Below are positions 15,004-22,301 of a stretch of 64,000 nucleotides of DNA, piece by piece; within the stretch, counting starts at the first letter, position 1, and each line of letters starts with the position of its first letter. This DNA is from Peptococcaceae bacterium (GTDB taxonomy: Bacteria > Bacillota > Peptococcia > Peptococcales > Peptococcaceae): positions 1 to 64,000 of the forward strand of contig JAFQEO010000032.1 of NCBI GenBank assembly GCA_017399005.1. Direction: 5' to 3'. The notes below the pieces were generated by a model. That model was not told the origin of the DNA and searched no databases. It saw only the letters and a list, made by a program, of their open reading frames with translations. A program made the position numbers and the translations under genes.

Positions 15004-15693
15004 TTAGTATTCATCCCAATCGTCGTCTTCTGCTTCTTCATCAGCAATTTCTGCTTCTATTTCGTCAATAATATCTCTTTGAGCATGTTGAATAAAAAAT
15101 CTTACAGTTTCCATCGCGTTAGCAGTGGAGCTGTGATAATTGTAAGTTTCACTATCAGCATAATCAATGTCAAACCACTGGTCTAATTTTTTGTTAGCTG
15201 TTTCTCTAGCCGACGAAATTAATAACAAAGCTTCTGCTATTTCTTCATTGTCATAGACAACATTTTCATAAGCAATCATATCGTTATAATAATATTTTGC
15301 TAAACAACACATTGCTTCACCATGATATTTCATAGTTGCTTTTGTATACCAATATATTGCCATGCGATTATCTATTTGCGTGCCATGACCGTGTTCATAA
15401 CACTTACCCAATTGATATTGAGCTTCTTTATCACCACTTTCAGCAAGCTTTTTGGTTAGCTCAAAATCAAATTGTTTATTTTTCTTTTTTGAGGTCGATT
15501 TTTTAGGTGTCTTAGAGTCACTTTTAAGCCCATATGCGTTTTCCAATGAGTTTTTAAAACGATTTAACGCATCATCCATTGTTTCTGTTTTCGTATTTTT
15601 TTCGATTATCGCCTCTTCATTTTGCTCAATAAACTCTTCTGCAACGGCTTCTCGAAACCCTTCTGTTTCTACCGATAAATCTTCGATTGTCAT
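15004..15693 (-). CDS. Sel1-repeat protein, paralogue of 12537-13694
   Basis: Protein of 229 aa. After an acidic N-terminus and a lysine/serine-rich linker (TPKKSTSKKK), residues about 85-170 carry Sel1-like repeats (AQYQLGKCYEHGHG, MAIYWYTKATMKYHGEAMC, LAKYYYND) and LLISSARE, LDQWFDIDYAD, ending in an acidic EEAEDDDWDEY tail. The match to the C-terminal half of the PH/Sel1 protein is collinear, but the PH-like part is missing. Weak ribosome site; it starts 9 bp after the preceding gene, so translation is probably coupled. Last gene of the five-gene operon. Confidence 0.7.
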   Translation of the reverse strand: MTIEDLSVETEGFREAVAEEFIEQNEEAIIEKNTKTETMDDALNRFKNSLENAYGLKSDSKTPKKSTSKKKNKQFDFELTKKLAESGDKEAQYQLGKCYEHGHGTQIDNRMAIYWYTKATMKYHGEAMCCLAKYYYNDMIAYENVVYDNEEIAEALLLISSARETANKKLDQWFDIDYADSETYNYHSSTANAMETVRFFIQHAQRDIIDEIEAEIADEEAEDDDWDEY

Positions 15694-15702
15694 AAAATCA
15701 TT

Positions 15703-16233
15703 TCACAAATCGGGTTTGCTATTTGTACCTCTAATAATTTCATCCTGTATTTCAATCATTTCTTTATCTTTTTGGTGCTGTTCTTTCTGAATTTTGATGA
15801 TTTTATCTTTAGCATCAATTTCATCTTCATGTGCTTTTTTTATTTCATCTAAACCTTTTTGCCCTGCCTCTAATCCCCTTTCGTAACCCTTTCTTGTAGC
15901 TTTTTCTTGAGCTTTATCAAAAGAATCACTAACAACTGCAGCTGTCCCAACTGTGGTAACAGTTCCAACAACAACCGGATTAGTTGCTACGCCAACAGCA
16001 ACTCCACCAACAGTGGTGGCAACACCAACAGCCGCTGATCCTGCAGCAGCAGCGGCACCTGCTACACCAGTCCCAATAGTTGCTGCCGTTCCTACGACTG
16101 TTGTACCTGCAGCAAGAGCAGCACCGCCTACAGCAGCGGCAGCTCCACCCACAGCAGCGGCAGCTCCACCCACAGCAGCGGCTGTACTAGTTACCGCTGC
16201 TATTGCTCCTCCAATTAAAAATGGTAATGGCAT
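15703..16233 (-). CDS. Glycine-zipper-like hydrophobic protein with charged tail
   Basis: Protein of 176 aa. Residues 1-105 are almost only A, G, V and T, with VGGAAAA repeated (the DNA has 2.5 copies of a 21-bp unit at 16130-16182) and further G-xxx-G spacings, as in glycine-zipper membrane segments that oligomerise. Residues 110-176 are a highly charged coiled coil (KDKIIKIQKEQHQKDKEMIEIQDEI). AAAGGAGG precedes the ATG. The architecture suggests a membrane-inserting, oligomerising protein with a cytoplasmic stalk, which would suit an effector or pore; that is inference. Same operon as the TerB-like gene 36 bp upstream. Confidence 0.7.
   Translation of the reverse strand: MPLPFLIGGAIAAVTSTAAAVGGAAAAVGGAAAAVGGAALAAGTTVVGTAATIGTGVAGAAAAAGSAAVGVATTVGGVAVGVATNPVVVGTVTTVGTAAVVSDSFDKAQEKATRKGYERGLEAGQKGLDEIKKAHEDEIDAKDKIIKIQKEQHQKDKEMIEIQDEIIRGTNSKPDL
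16130..16182 (+). repeat. 21-bp tandem repeat, about 2.5 copies, inside the glycine-zipper gene
   Basis: The unit ACAGCAGCGGCAGCTCCACCC occurs at 16130 and 16151 and partly at 16172. In the minus-strand gene it encodes VGGAAAA, so slippage would change repeat number in frame. Confidence 0.85.
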
Positions 16234-16268
16234 ATGATTTCCTCCTTTTTGTTTTCCTGTCGATTATT

Positions 16269-16676
16269 TTAAGCACCCAAAACTAATGTATTGATTTTCG
16301 CTTGCAATTGAATATACTCTTCTACGTATTTTTTTGCATCTTCTTTAAAAGACATTTCTAAATCGAATTTTTGCACCATTGCTTTCAACATTTTGCTTTC
16401 ACTTTCATCATATTTGTTGTCAACTAGAGCTAAGCCTATTGCTTCAAATAGCACAATTTTCTTTTCCTGCTCCCCACAAACGGAATTTAATTTTTCTAAC
16501 AATTCTTCTACATTTGCCTTTTCAGCCTCGACGTTGAATGGTACATGCATTTCATCACAATATGCTAAGAGCATTTCTTCTTCGCTCTTAGTATATTGAC
16601 CATCTACTGTCGCCAATTTATATGCATACTTAAAAAAACATTCTTTCTGTTCTTCATTCAATAAATTTAAAAACAT
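16269..16676 (-). CDS. TerB-like domain protein
   Basis: Protein of 135 aa, all of it a TerB-type helical domain. The first repeat reads YKLATVDGQYTKSEEEML, with the family's D-G and E, and the second reads ALVDNKYDESESKMLKAM. TerB domains occur in membrane-linked stress and phage-response complexes and probably bind metal through their acidic residues. AAGGAGG overlaps the end of the upstream gene and the ATG is adjacent to that gene's stop, so the two are tightly coupled. Single-domain, unlike larger TerB fusions. Confidence 0.8.
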   Translation of the reverse strand: MFLNLLNEEQKECFFKYAYKLATVDGQYTKSEEEMLLAYCDEMHVPFNVEAEKANVEELLEKLNSVCGEQEKKIVLFEAIGLALVDNKYDESESKMLKAMVQKFDLEMSFKEDAKKYVEEYIQLQAKINTLVLGA

Positions 16677-16943
16677 TTACTTTTCCTCCTTGGATTGTTC
16701 CTTTAGCAATTGACATGCATTATAATTGAGTTGATAGTACTCTTCCAATGACAATTGATTTTTGAAATAAACTTTGTATGCTTCGTCAATATTACAAATT
16801 ATTGGTCTTTTGTCATATATACAACACAATTTTGTTTCATTATCATAATATTTGCAAACACCATCTCCTCTATCAAGCCACGCATAAATATCTGATTTCC
16901 CAACTTGTTTACAGCATAACCCACATTTATCGCACTCGAACAT
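16677..16943 (-). CDS. CxxCxxCC zinc/iron-chelating (YkgJ-like) protein
   Basis: Protein of 88 aa. The N-terminus FECDKCGLCCKQVG has the CxxCxxCC cluster, and further cysteines are GVCKYY, KLCCIYDKRPIIC and YNACQLL. The pattern with CxYxxRPxxC is that of the YkgJ/UPF0153 family, which binds a metal or Fe-S centre. Its place between the large unknown protein and the TerB gene suggests a redox or metal-dependent component of the same complex. Ribosome site weak; it lies 26 bp after the upstream gene. Confidence 0.8.
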   Translation of the reverse strand: MFECDKCGLCCKQVGKSDIYAWLDRGDGVCKYYDNETKLCCIYDKRPIICNIDEAYKVYFKNQLSLEEYYQLNYNACQLLKEQSKEEK

Positions 16944-16969
16944 TATTTTTCTTCATCACTCTCCAGTAT

Positions 16970-18208
16970 TTATATTAACTCATCATAAGTAAAGCCTCTT
17001 AATTCAAGGCTCTTTTCATATGTGCCATACACATATTCATCCCTAATTTGTTTTATTATTTTAGTGTCTGTCGCAATTCGATGAATAGTGACTAACAATC
17101 CTCCAATATCTAAGTTGCTAAGGTTTCTTGTCATGGCTGTATAGATAACATTACTCGTAGATGCAATTGTATTTGAATACATAATTATTTTTCTCGATTT
17201 CACCTCTACAAGTTCGCTCTTTTCTTCCATGCCATATGCCAATTTATATAATGTCTCTATTACAACATTTATCAACATACTTAACATAGCTTGTACACTA
17301 ATTGTTGCCGCATTTTTAGCAAGAAATTGTGTTAATCGTTTTAATTCGTAACTGCTCCATCCATATTTCAACAATTGTTGTGCTTTATCGGGTGGTATAA
17401 AAGGTATCGCTAATCCCTGCTTGGATTGCTCATCCGATTGAATATGGATTGCCTGTCGAATTATAGCCGCGGGAATTCTCATTATATCTTCAGAAGAAGT
17501 CTCTATTGTTTTTTGCAAAACCTCCGCAAAACTTATCTGCGAGCCAACATATTGTTTATTTTTTGTTCCCGCATGTATATGAACAGTGTTAGTTACAGGC
17601 GGAAATGTATTAAATGTTATTGTACGAGTCAGAATATTTATTGTACCAAAGATATATCCTAATATAGGGTCATGCCCTAATGTTGCTACATGGTGATTAC
17701 GCCCATTGAGATTTCGTCCTTTATCACTTACACCTTTAATAACAATATTTTGTGTGCCTTCTGTAGCATCGTATGGGACAGAATAAATAAATATTTTTTC
17801 TTTATCTGGATATTTTCTAGACTTAATTACATCCTCCGCATTTTTTTGTGCATGTTCGCGCATTGCGATTTTTTCTTTTGCCGCCCCTTCGTCAGAGGTT
17901 TTTCTGTTTGCTTTTCGTTCAAATTCTGGATTGATTTTTGGTTGTGCAATCCACCTGCAGCATTGTAACGCAACTGCGAAGAAAAGAAACTCCATATCTT
18001 TACTATTCAAAGATGTTCCATTTTTAAATTCATTTGATAATTCCGATAATATTTTATCTGCATTATTTAGATTATACTCAATCCTTTTTGCTTCACTACT
18101 CCAATGCTTTGCCGCAGCTTGATGATAGGCAATTTCTTTATCTAACTGCGCAGTGGTTTTATCATATGCTTCTTTTGCTTTCAAGTATCGTTCCAGAGCG
18201 TCATCCAT
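16970..18208 (-). CDS. Large unknown protein, 412 aa, first gene of the five-gene operon
   Basis: Starts at ATG 18208 (GAGGTG 6 nt upstream). Residues 1-75 are a coiled coil (AYDKTTAQLDKEIAYHQ). Residues 120-215 contain a mixed segment with NHHVATLGHDPILGYIFG, glycine- and histidine-rich enough to be a catalytic or binding site. Residues 260-330 are helical and include hydrophobic stretches (SVQAMLSMLINVVIETLY) that could be membrane-associated. The C-terminus is helical. No family recognised. It is the largest and promoter-proximal gene, divergent from an XRE regulator, and probably the defining component of the locus. Confidence 0.7.
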   Translation of the reverse strand: MDDALERYLKAKEAYDKTTAQLDKEIAYHQAAAKHWSSEAKRIEYNLNNADKILSELSNEFKNGTSLNSKDMEFLFFAVALQCCRWIAQPKINPEFERKANRKTSDEGAAKEKIAMREHAQKNAEDVIKSRKYPDKEKIFIYSVPYDATEGTQNIVIKGVSDKGRNLNGRNHHVATLGHDPILGYIFGTINILTRTITFNTFPPVTNTVHIHAGTKNKQYVGSQISFAEVLQKTIETSSEDIMRIPAAIIRQAIHIQSDEQSKQGLAIPFIPPDKAQQLLKYGWSSYELKRLTQFLAKNAATISVQAMLSMLINVVIETLYKLAYGMEEKSELVEVKSRKIIMYSNTIASTSNVIYTAMTRNLSNLDIGGLLVTIHRIATDTKIIKQIRDEYVYGTYEKSLELRGFTYDELI

Positions 18209-18335
18209 ATCGTCCACCTCTTTAACAAATTATGTTGTATTTTACTCCTTATTTTTATTATACCACTTTCACACGACATCGGTATGTCATAGTCAAATTT
18301 TAACTTATATTTTCTACATACGCTCACAGCTTCCG

Positions 18336-18397
18336 CACCTCCATTATAGCTTATGTATTACGCTACAGGCAATAGCTATAATACTATAGTGGAGGTG
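18336..18397. promoter_or_regulatory. Overlapping inverted repeats upstream of the XRE gene
   Basis: CACCTCCATTATAG (18336-18349) can pair with CTATAGTGGAGGTG (18384-18397, containing the GGAGGTG ribosome site). ATTATAGCT (18343-18351) can instead pair with AGCTATAAT (18374-18382). If transcription starts upstream this is a ribosome-site switch; if TATAAT at 18377 is the -10, it is an XRE operator. Confidence 0.45.
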
Positions 18398-18404
18398 GGC
18401 GCAT

Positions 18405-18740
18405 ATGAAAGAATTATCGCTTGATTTAGTCGGCAAACGATTACGCAGGATTCGTACGCAGATGGAATTTACCAGAGAACAGTTTGCGGAACAGGTTGGT
18501 ATTTCTCCGCAGTTTTTAGCCGAAATTGAGAACGGCAAAAAGGGGATGTCTGCCGATACGTTATACAAAATCTGCACTCGTTTTGATTTATCTGCTGACT
18601 ATATTTTATTAGGAAAAACATCTGCCTCCCAGCTCTCCGACCCGATTCAGAAAACACTGGATGGTTTTCCGGAGCCTTATCTGGAACTGACGGAAGAACT
18701 GATTAAGGCAATCGAAAAAACACTACCATTGACAAAATAA
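18405..18740 (+). CDS. XRE-family HTH regulator 1
   Basis: Protein of 111 aa. The HTH spans residues 8-65 (GKRLRRIRTQMEFTREQFAEQVGIS, PQFLAEIENGKKGMSADTLYKICTRF) with a short C-terminal tail ending LIKAIEKTLPLTK. GGAGGTG lies 7 nt before the ATG within an inverted repeat. It is divergent from the five-gene operon, and with the next gene it forms a pair of related regulators. Likely controls the operon and itself. Confidence 0.85.
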   Translation: MKELSLDLVGKRLRRIRTQMEFTREQFAEQVGISPQFLAEIENGKKGMSADTLYKICTRFDLSADYILLGKTSASQLSDPIQKTLDGFPEPYLELTEELIKAIEKTLPLTK

Positions 18741-18808
18741 AAATCATTATCATTCTTTGTTAGCTACTATCCTGATACTTAAATAATTGGGAAAGGGGCA
18801 GTTCATAC

Positions 18809-19132
18809 ATGGAAAAACAACAACTGAAAGAAATCGGACAAAGACTGCGTCAACGCAGAACCGAGCTGAACTTAACTCGTGAACAGTTCGCTGAATTAGC
18901 TGATATTGGTGCAGGTTATTACGGTCAGATTGAAGTTGGCACTTCTCAAATGTCTATCGATACATTAATCAAAGTTTCTCATACAGCCCATTTACCGATG
19001 GAATATATTTTATTCGGTACCGGCTATGAACCGGCAAATCCTGACGCAGTAATTGATATGCTTTATCAATGTTCTGAACGCGAACTGGAACTTGCTAAAA
19101 AGATGCTTATACTGTTTCTAGCTAAATCATAA
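18809..19132 (+). CDS. XRE-family HTH regulator 2
   Basis: Protein of 107 aa, related in length and layout to the preceding gene (GQRLRQRRTELNLTREQFAELADIG, GYYGQIEVGTSQMSIDTLIKVS, then YILFGTGYEP). AAAGGGG precedes the ATG. It is separated from the first XRE gene by 68 bp. Paired similar repressors often give bistable or layered control; whether they share an operator is unknown. Confidence 0.85.
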   Translation: MEKQQLKEIGQRLRQRRTELNLTREQFAELADIGAGYYGQIEVGTSQMSIDTLIKVSHTAHLPMEYILFGTGYEPANPDAVIDMLYQCSERELELAKKMLILFLAKS

Positions 19133-19172
19133 AAGGTGTAGTCACTCGAAAAAGAGTAACTACACCTTTTTT
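19131..19172 (+). terminator. Terminator of the XRE pair
   Basis: AAAAGGTGTAGT and ACTACACCTTTTTT pair. It marks the right border of the accessory island as seen from gene content. Confidence 0.85.
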
Positions 19173-19196
19173 ATCGTTATTTTTATTGTTAGCAAA

Positions 19197-19703
19197 TTAA
19201 TTAATATCAATCACATCGCCGGTAAACCGCCGGTCGATATTGCTCATATACTGCAGGGCAATCTGGTAACACTGCTCTACATGATTGCGGCCCAGATAGC
19301 GCATGGCTGCAAAACTGACTCCGGCTGATACGGCCTGGCCTGCAAGGGGCACCAGGCGGCTCACCTGCTTTGCCACAATACGATTGCTGATTCGCTTTAA
19401 CAGGCTTCGCACCAGGCTGGCAGATACGGTTTTTCCGGCAAGTTCATTGCCTACCGATGAGATAATAACCAGCAGCACTTTTTTGCGCTCCAAATCCATC
19501 TGATTCAGCTGCTGTTCCGATAAGCCAAAGCGCTTGTTGATTTCGGTTAAAAGCTCCACCATAATGGTGATATCGGCAGAAATATCCACCCCGGGCAGAG
19601 GGATTACAGCAGCTGCACCGGATAATACTGCCCGCTTGTTTACCAGCTGCATACATTCTGTTTTAACGCGTTCCAACTCCTCCATATTTTCCGGAAAATA
19701 CAC
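19197..19703 (-). CDS. DUF697-like membrane-associated protein
   Basis: Protein of 168 aa from a GTG start (AGGGAGGGG 6 nt upstream). It contains VIPLPGVDISADITIMVELL, the typical hydrophobic hairpin of the DUF697/YcjF family found behind GTPases, followed by an amphipathic stretch with LVRSLLKRISNRIVAKQ and a second hydrophobic segment with VPLAGQAVSAGVSFAAMRY. Probably peripheral or integral in the membrane. Monocistronic; no GTPase nearby. Family role is poorly defined. Confidence 0.7.
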   Translation of the reverse strand: MYFPENMEELERVKTECMQLVNKRAVLSGAAAVIPLPGVDISADITIMVELLTEINKRFGLSEQQLNQMDLERKKVLLVIISSVGNELAGKTVSASLVRSLLKRISNRIVAKQVSRLVPLAGQAVSAGVSFAAMRYLGRNHVEQCYQIALQYMSNIDRRFTGDVIDIN

Positions 19704-19798
19704 CGCTATCCCCTCCCTTTGTTTATACGTTGTTCTTATTATACCATATCCCCATGTTATCCTGCCACTGTTCTCTGCTTTCAGAAAAATGTAGCCTC

Positions 19799-19953
19799 AT
19801 GTAAGCTATGTAAGCCTTTCGATATTCTTTTTTCTATTTGTTTCTTATTTTTTTATATTTTATGTGAAAGGTATACATGTGCTTACATAGCACTATCTGT
19901 TGACACAAAAGTGCCTGCATGTACGCCTGCATTACGCTTACATCGGCTTACAT
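19799..19953. promoter_or_regulatory. Five GCTTACAT / ATGTAAGC repeats upstream of the PdxT-like gene
   Basis: ATGTAAGC at 19799 and 19808, and GCTTACAT at 19881, 19936 and 19946. The two left copies are inverted relative to the three right ones. A TTGACA at 19900 lies between them, though no good -10 follows. The array looks like binding sites of a dimeric regulator, for example a GntR/MocR type. Confidence 0.5.
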
Positions 19954-20032
19954 ATTTCCTTGTATCTGTACGCCGTTCTGTTTCATACAATATACACAGC
20001 ACACAACTGCTTTGCAAAAGGAGGCGATTGAG

Positions 20033-20593
20033 ATGCTGTCAATCGGTATGATTGGCCCGCCATTACTTTTACAGCAAAACCGTAGAATTTTTCAGCAGAG
20101 AGACACAGAGGCATTTCCGCTGCGGACTGCACAGCAGCTTCAGAAAATCGACGGACTTTTGATTACCGGCTGCCGCCCGGAAGATTATGCCTGCCAGCTG
20201 TATCGGCTCCGCACATCGATAAAATGCTGTGCAGACTCCTTTGCTCTGTTCGGCATTGCTGCCGGAGCTGCCGCTCTGGGGCAGAATCAGCTGCTGCCTT
20301 TGCTGAACTGCCGGACATACTGCCAGAAAGCCTCCGCGTTTACAACATCACTGCTGGATGTGCCCTGCTTTCAAAAGAGTCGGTTTGCCGCTTTTTTTCA
20401 ACCGAAAATCTGTTTTGCCGACCTGGCACCAAGTCTGGGGATTTTGTGCCATCATCCGTTGCACGGCCCGGTGATTATCCGCCAGGGGGACATTTTAGCC
20501 TGCAGTTATCTGGCAGAATGGACTGAACAGCAGGAAATTTATCAGTACTGGCTTGAAATGGTGGAAACACTGAAAAACAGCCGTGAAATTTAG
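20033..20593 (+). CDS. PdxT-like glutamine amidotransferase lacking catalytic residues
   Basis: Protein of 186 aa from ATG 20033 (GGAGGCGATTGAG upstream). It aligns along its length with PdxT, the glutaminase subunit of pyridoxal 5'-phosphate synthase: MLSIGMIG at the start, IDGLLITGCRPED where PdxT has its GGEST motif, GIAAGAAAL where PdxT has GTCAGLI, and IIRQGDILACSYLAEWTE where PdxT has a QG-x-x-L-x-x-SFHPELTE motif. The nucleophilic Cys is Ala and the catalytic His is Leu, so glutamine hydrolysis is not expected. No pdxS is nearby. It lies just upstream of serS. Either a pseudoenzyme with a binding or regulatory role or a decaying gene; the reading frame is intact. Confidence 0.7.
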   Translation: MLSIGMIGPPLLLQQNRRIFQQRDTEAFPLRTAQQLQKIDGLLITGCRPEDYACQLYRLRTSIKCCADSFALFGIAAGAAALGQNQLLPLLNCRTYCQKASAFTTSLLDVPCFQKSRFAAFFQPKICFADLAPSLGILCHHPLHGPVIIRQGDILACSYLAEWTEQQEIYQYWLEMVETLKNSREI

Positions 20594-20613
20594 CAAATTT
20601 TGAGGCCCAAATC

Positions 20614-20642
20614 TTGACAATGCCGCGCTTTTGCCGTTTAAT
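20614..20642 (+). promoter_or_regulatory. Sigma-70-type promoter of serS
   Basis: TTGACA (20614-20619), a 17-bp spacer and TTTAAT (20637-20642). No T-box leader is present between it and serS. Confidence 0.7.
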
Positions 20643-20679
20643 TATAGGTAAGTGAATTTTACAAAGGAGAGTCGCAATT

Positions 20680-21948
20680 ATGTTAGATATTAAGTTTGTC
20701 CGTTCCAATCCGGAAGTGGTTGTTGCCGGTATGAAAAAAAGAGGAATGGATTTAGACCTGGCACCATTCCTGGCGTTAGATGAAAAACGCAGAGCACTGT
20801 TAACAGAAGTAGAACAGTTAAAAAATACAAGAAACACCGTTTCCAAAGAAATCGGCAAAATGAAAAAAGCCGGTGAAAATGCTGATGAATTAGTAGCTCA
20901 GATGAGCAAAGTGGGCGAAGACATCAAAGCATTAGACCAGCAGGTAGCTGAAGTGGATGCAAAAATGGAAGAAATCATCATGAGCATTCCAAACATCCCG
21001 CATGAATCCCTGCCGGAAGGCGGCGAAGCAGATTATGTGGTAGAACGCACATGGGGCGAACCAACAAAATTTGACTACGAACCTCTGGCTCACTGGGATG
21101 TAGGGACCGGTTTAGGCATTCTGGACTTTGAACGTGCCGGCAAAGTAACAGGCGCACGCTTCACCTTCTACAGAGGTGCAGGTGCTCGTCTGGAACGTGC
21201 GGTTATCAGCTTCTTCCTGGATCTGCACACTCAGAAACACGGCTACGAAGAACTGATTCCTCCATACATGGCTAACAGCGCAAGTATGACAGGTACCGGT
21301 CAGCTGCCAAAATTCGCAGAAGACATGTTCAAACTGGAAGGCACCGATTACTACCTGATTCCAACTGCGGAAGTTCCAGTAACCAACTACTACCGTGATG
21401 AAATCGTAAGTGCAAAAGAACTGCCAATCAAACACTGTGCATTCAGCCCTTGCTTCCGTGCAGAAGCTGGTTCCGCAGGCCGTGATACCCGCGGTATTAT
21501 CCGTCAGCACCAGTTCCACAAAGTTGAGATGGTAAAATTTGCACACCCAGACCATTCCTTCGAGGAATTAGAATCCTTAACAAACGATGCAGAAGAAGCA
21601 CTGCAGCTGTTAAAACTGCCATATCGCGTTATTACACTACCAACCGGCGATATCGGTTTCTCTTCCTGCAAAACATACGATATCGAAGTATGGCTGCCAA
21701 GCTACAACGCTTACAAGGAAATCTCCTCCTGCAGTAACTTCGTAGACTTCCAGGCAAGACGCGCAAATCTGCGTTTCCGCGATGAAGAAGGCAAAGTACG
21801 TTTTGTACACACACTGAACGGTTCCGGTTTAGCAGTAGGCCGTACCGTTGCAGCAATTCTGGAAAACTATCAGCAGCCAGACGGCAGCGTAATCGTTCCA
21901 GAAGTTCTGCGTCCATACATGGGCGGTTTAGAAGTAATCAAAAAATAA
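20680..21948 (+). CDS. serS: Seryl-tRNA synthetase
   Basis: Protein of 422 aa, the normal bacterial length. The N-terminal coiled-coil arm that binds the long variable arm of tRNA-Ser spans about residues 30-100. The class II catalytic core carries motif 2 ([20 protein letters not shown], about 260-280) and motif 3 ([16 protein letters not shown], about 385-400). It charges serine on tRNA-Ser in the cytoplasm, including the tRNA-Ser at the left of the window. AAAGGAGAG precedes the ATG. Own promoter and terminator. Confidence 0.98.
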   Translation: MLDIKFVRSNPEVVVAGMKKRGMDLDLAPFLALDEKRRALLTEVEQLKNTRNTVSKEIGKMKKAGENADELVAQMSKVGEDIKALDQQVAEVDAKMEEIIMSIPNIPHESLPEGGEADYVVERTWGEPTKFDYEPLAHWDVGTGLGILDFERAGKVTGARFTFYRGAGARLERAVISFFLDLHTQKHGYEELIPPYMANSASMTGTGQLPKFAEDMFKLEGTDYYLIPTAEVPVTNYYRDEIVSAKELPIKHCAFSPCFRAEAGSAGRDTRGIIRQHQFHKVEMVKFAHPDHSFEELESLTNDAEEALQLLKLPYRVITLPTGDIGFSSCKTYDIEVWLPSYNAYKEISSCSNFVDFQARRANLRFRDEEGKVRFVHTLNGSGLAVGRTVAAILENYQQPDGSVIVPEVLRPYMGGLEVIKK

Positions 21949-21966
21949 GTCTCGCTGAGACCCCTA

Positions 21967-21999
21967 AGACAGATACCAGAAACGGTATCTGTCTTTTTT
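21967..21999 (+). terminator. Terminator of serS
   Basis: AGACAGATACC and GGTATCTGTCT pair, then TTTTT. Confidence 0.92.
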
Positions 22000-22070
22000 G
22001 TTGTCCGCTATATTCCGGATGACTCTTTGTGCATTTTGATTGTAACAATGTTGCCAACACTAATACAAAT

Positions 22071-22086
22071 TGTTTCACGTGAAACA
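22071..22086. promoter_or_regulatory. parS: parS site 1
   Basis: Perfect TGTTTCACGTGAAACA, the Bacillota ParB-binding consensus. It is the leftmost copy, 40 kb from parAB. Confidence 0.93.
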
Positions 22087-22140
22087 ATTATATTATTGAA
22101 CAATGTCAGATTAATGCACTTGCGATTGGAATTTAAAAGA

Positions 22141-22174
22141 AGCAGGACAGACTCGGTGAAAATCTGTCCTGCTT
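22141..22174 (-). terminator. Terminator of the EamA permease gene
   Basis: AGCAGGACAGA and TCTGTCCTGCT pair; on the minus strand TCTTTT follows. It lies 130 nt beyond the stop codon. Confidence 0.65.
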
Positions 22175-22301
22175 CTCGTTTCTGGTTCTTTCGAACCTCG
22201 CTTTTGTAATGGTTTTAGCTTTATCAGCTTACTGTTACTTACACAGATTCTGCCTGTTCTTCACAGAATCTGCCATCGTGCTTCTCTATGGATTATATAG
22301 C

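Noticed and set aside
12530-19172. A second complete integrative element right of repeat 3
   Set aside because: No integrase, excisionase or fourth attachment copy is visible; treated as an accessory segment of unknown boundary.
20594-20679. T-box leader upstream of serS
   Set aside because: Only 86 bp with a plain promoter; no T-box sequence or specifier hairpin.
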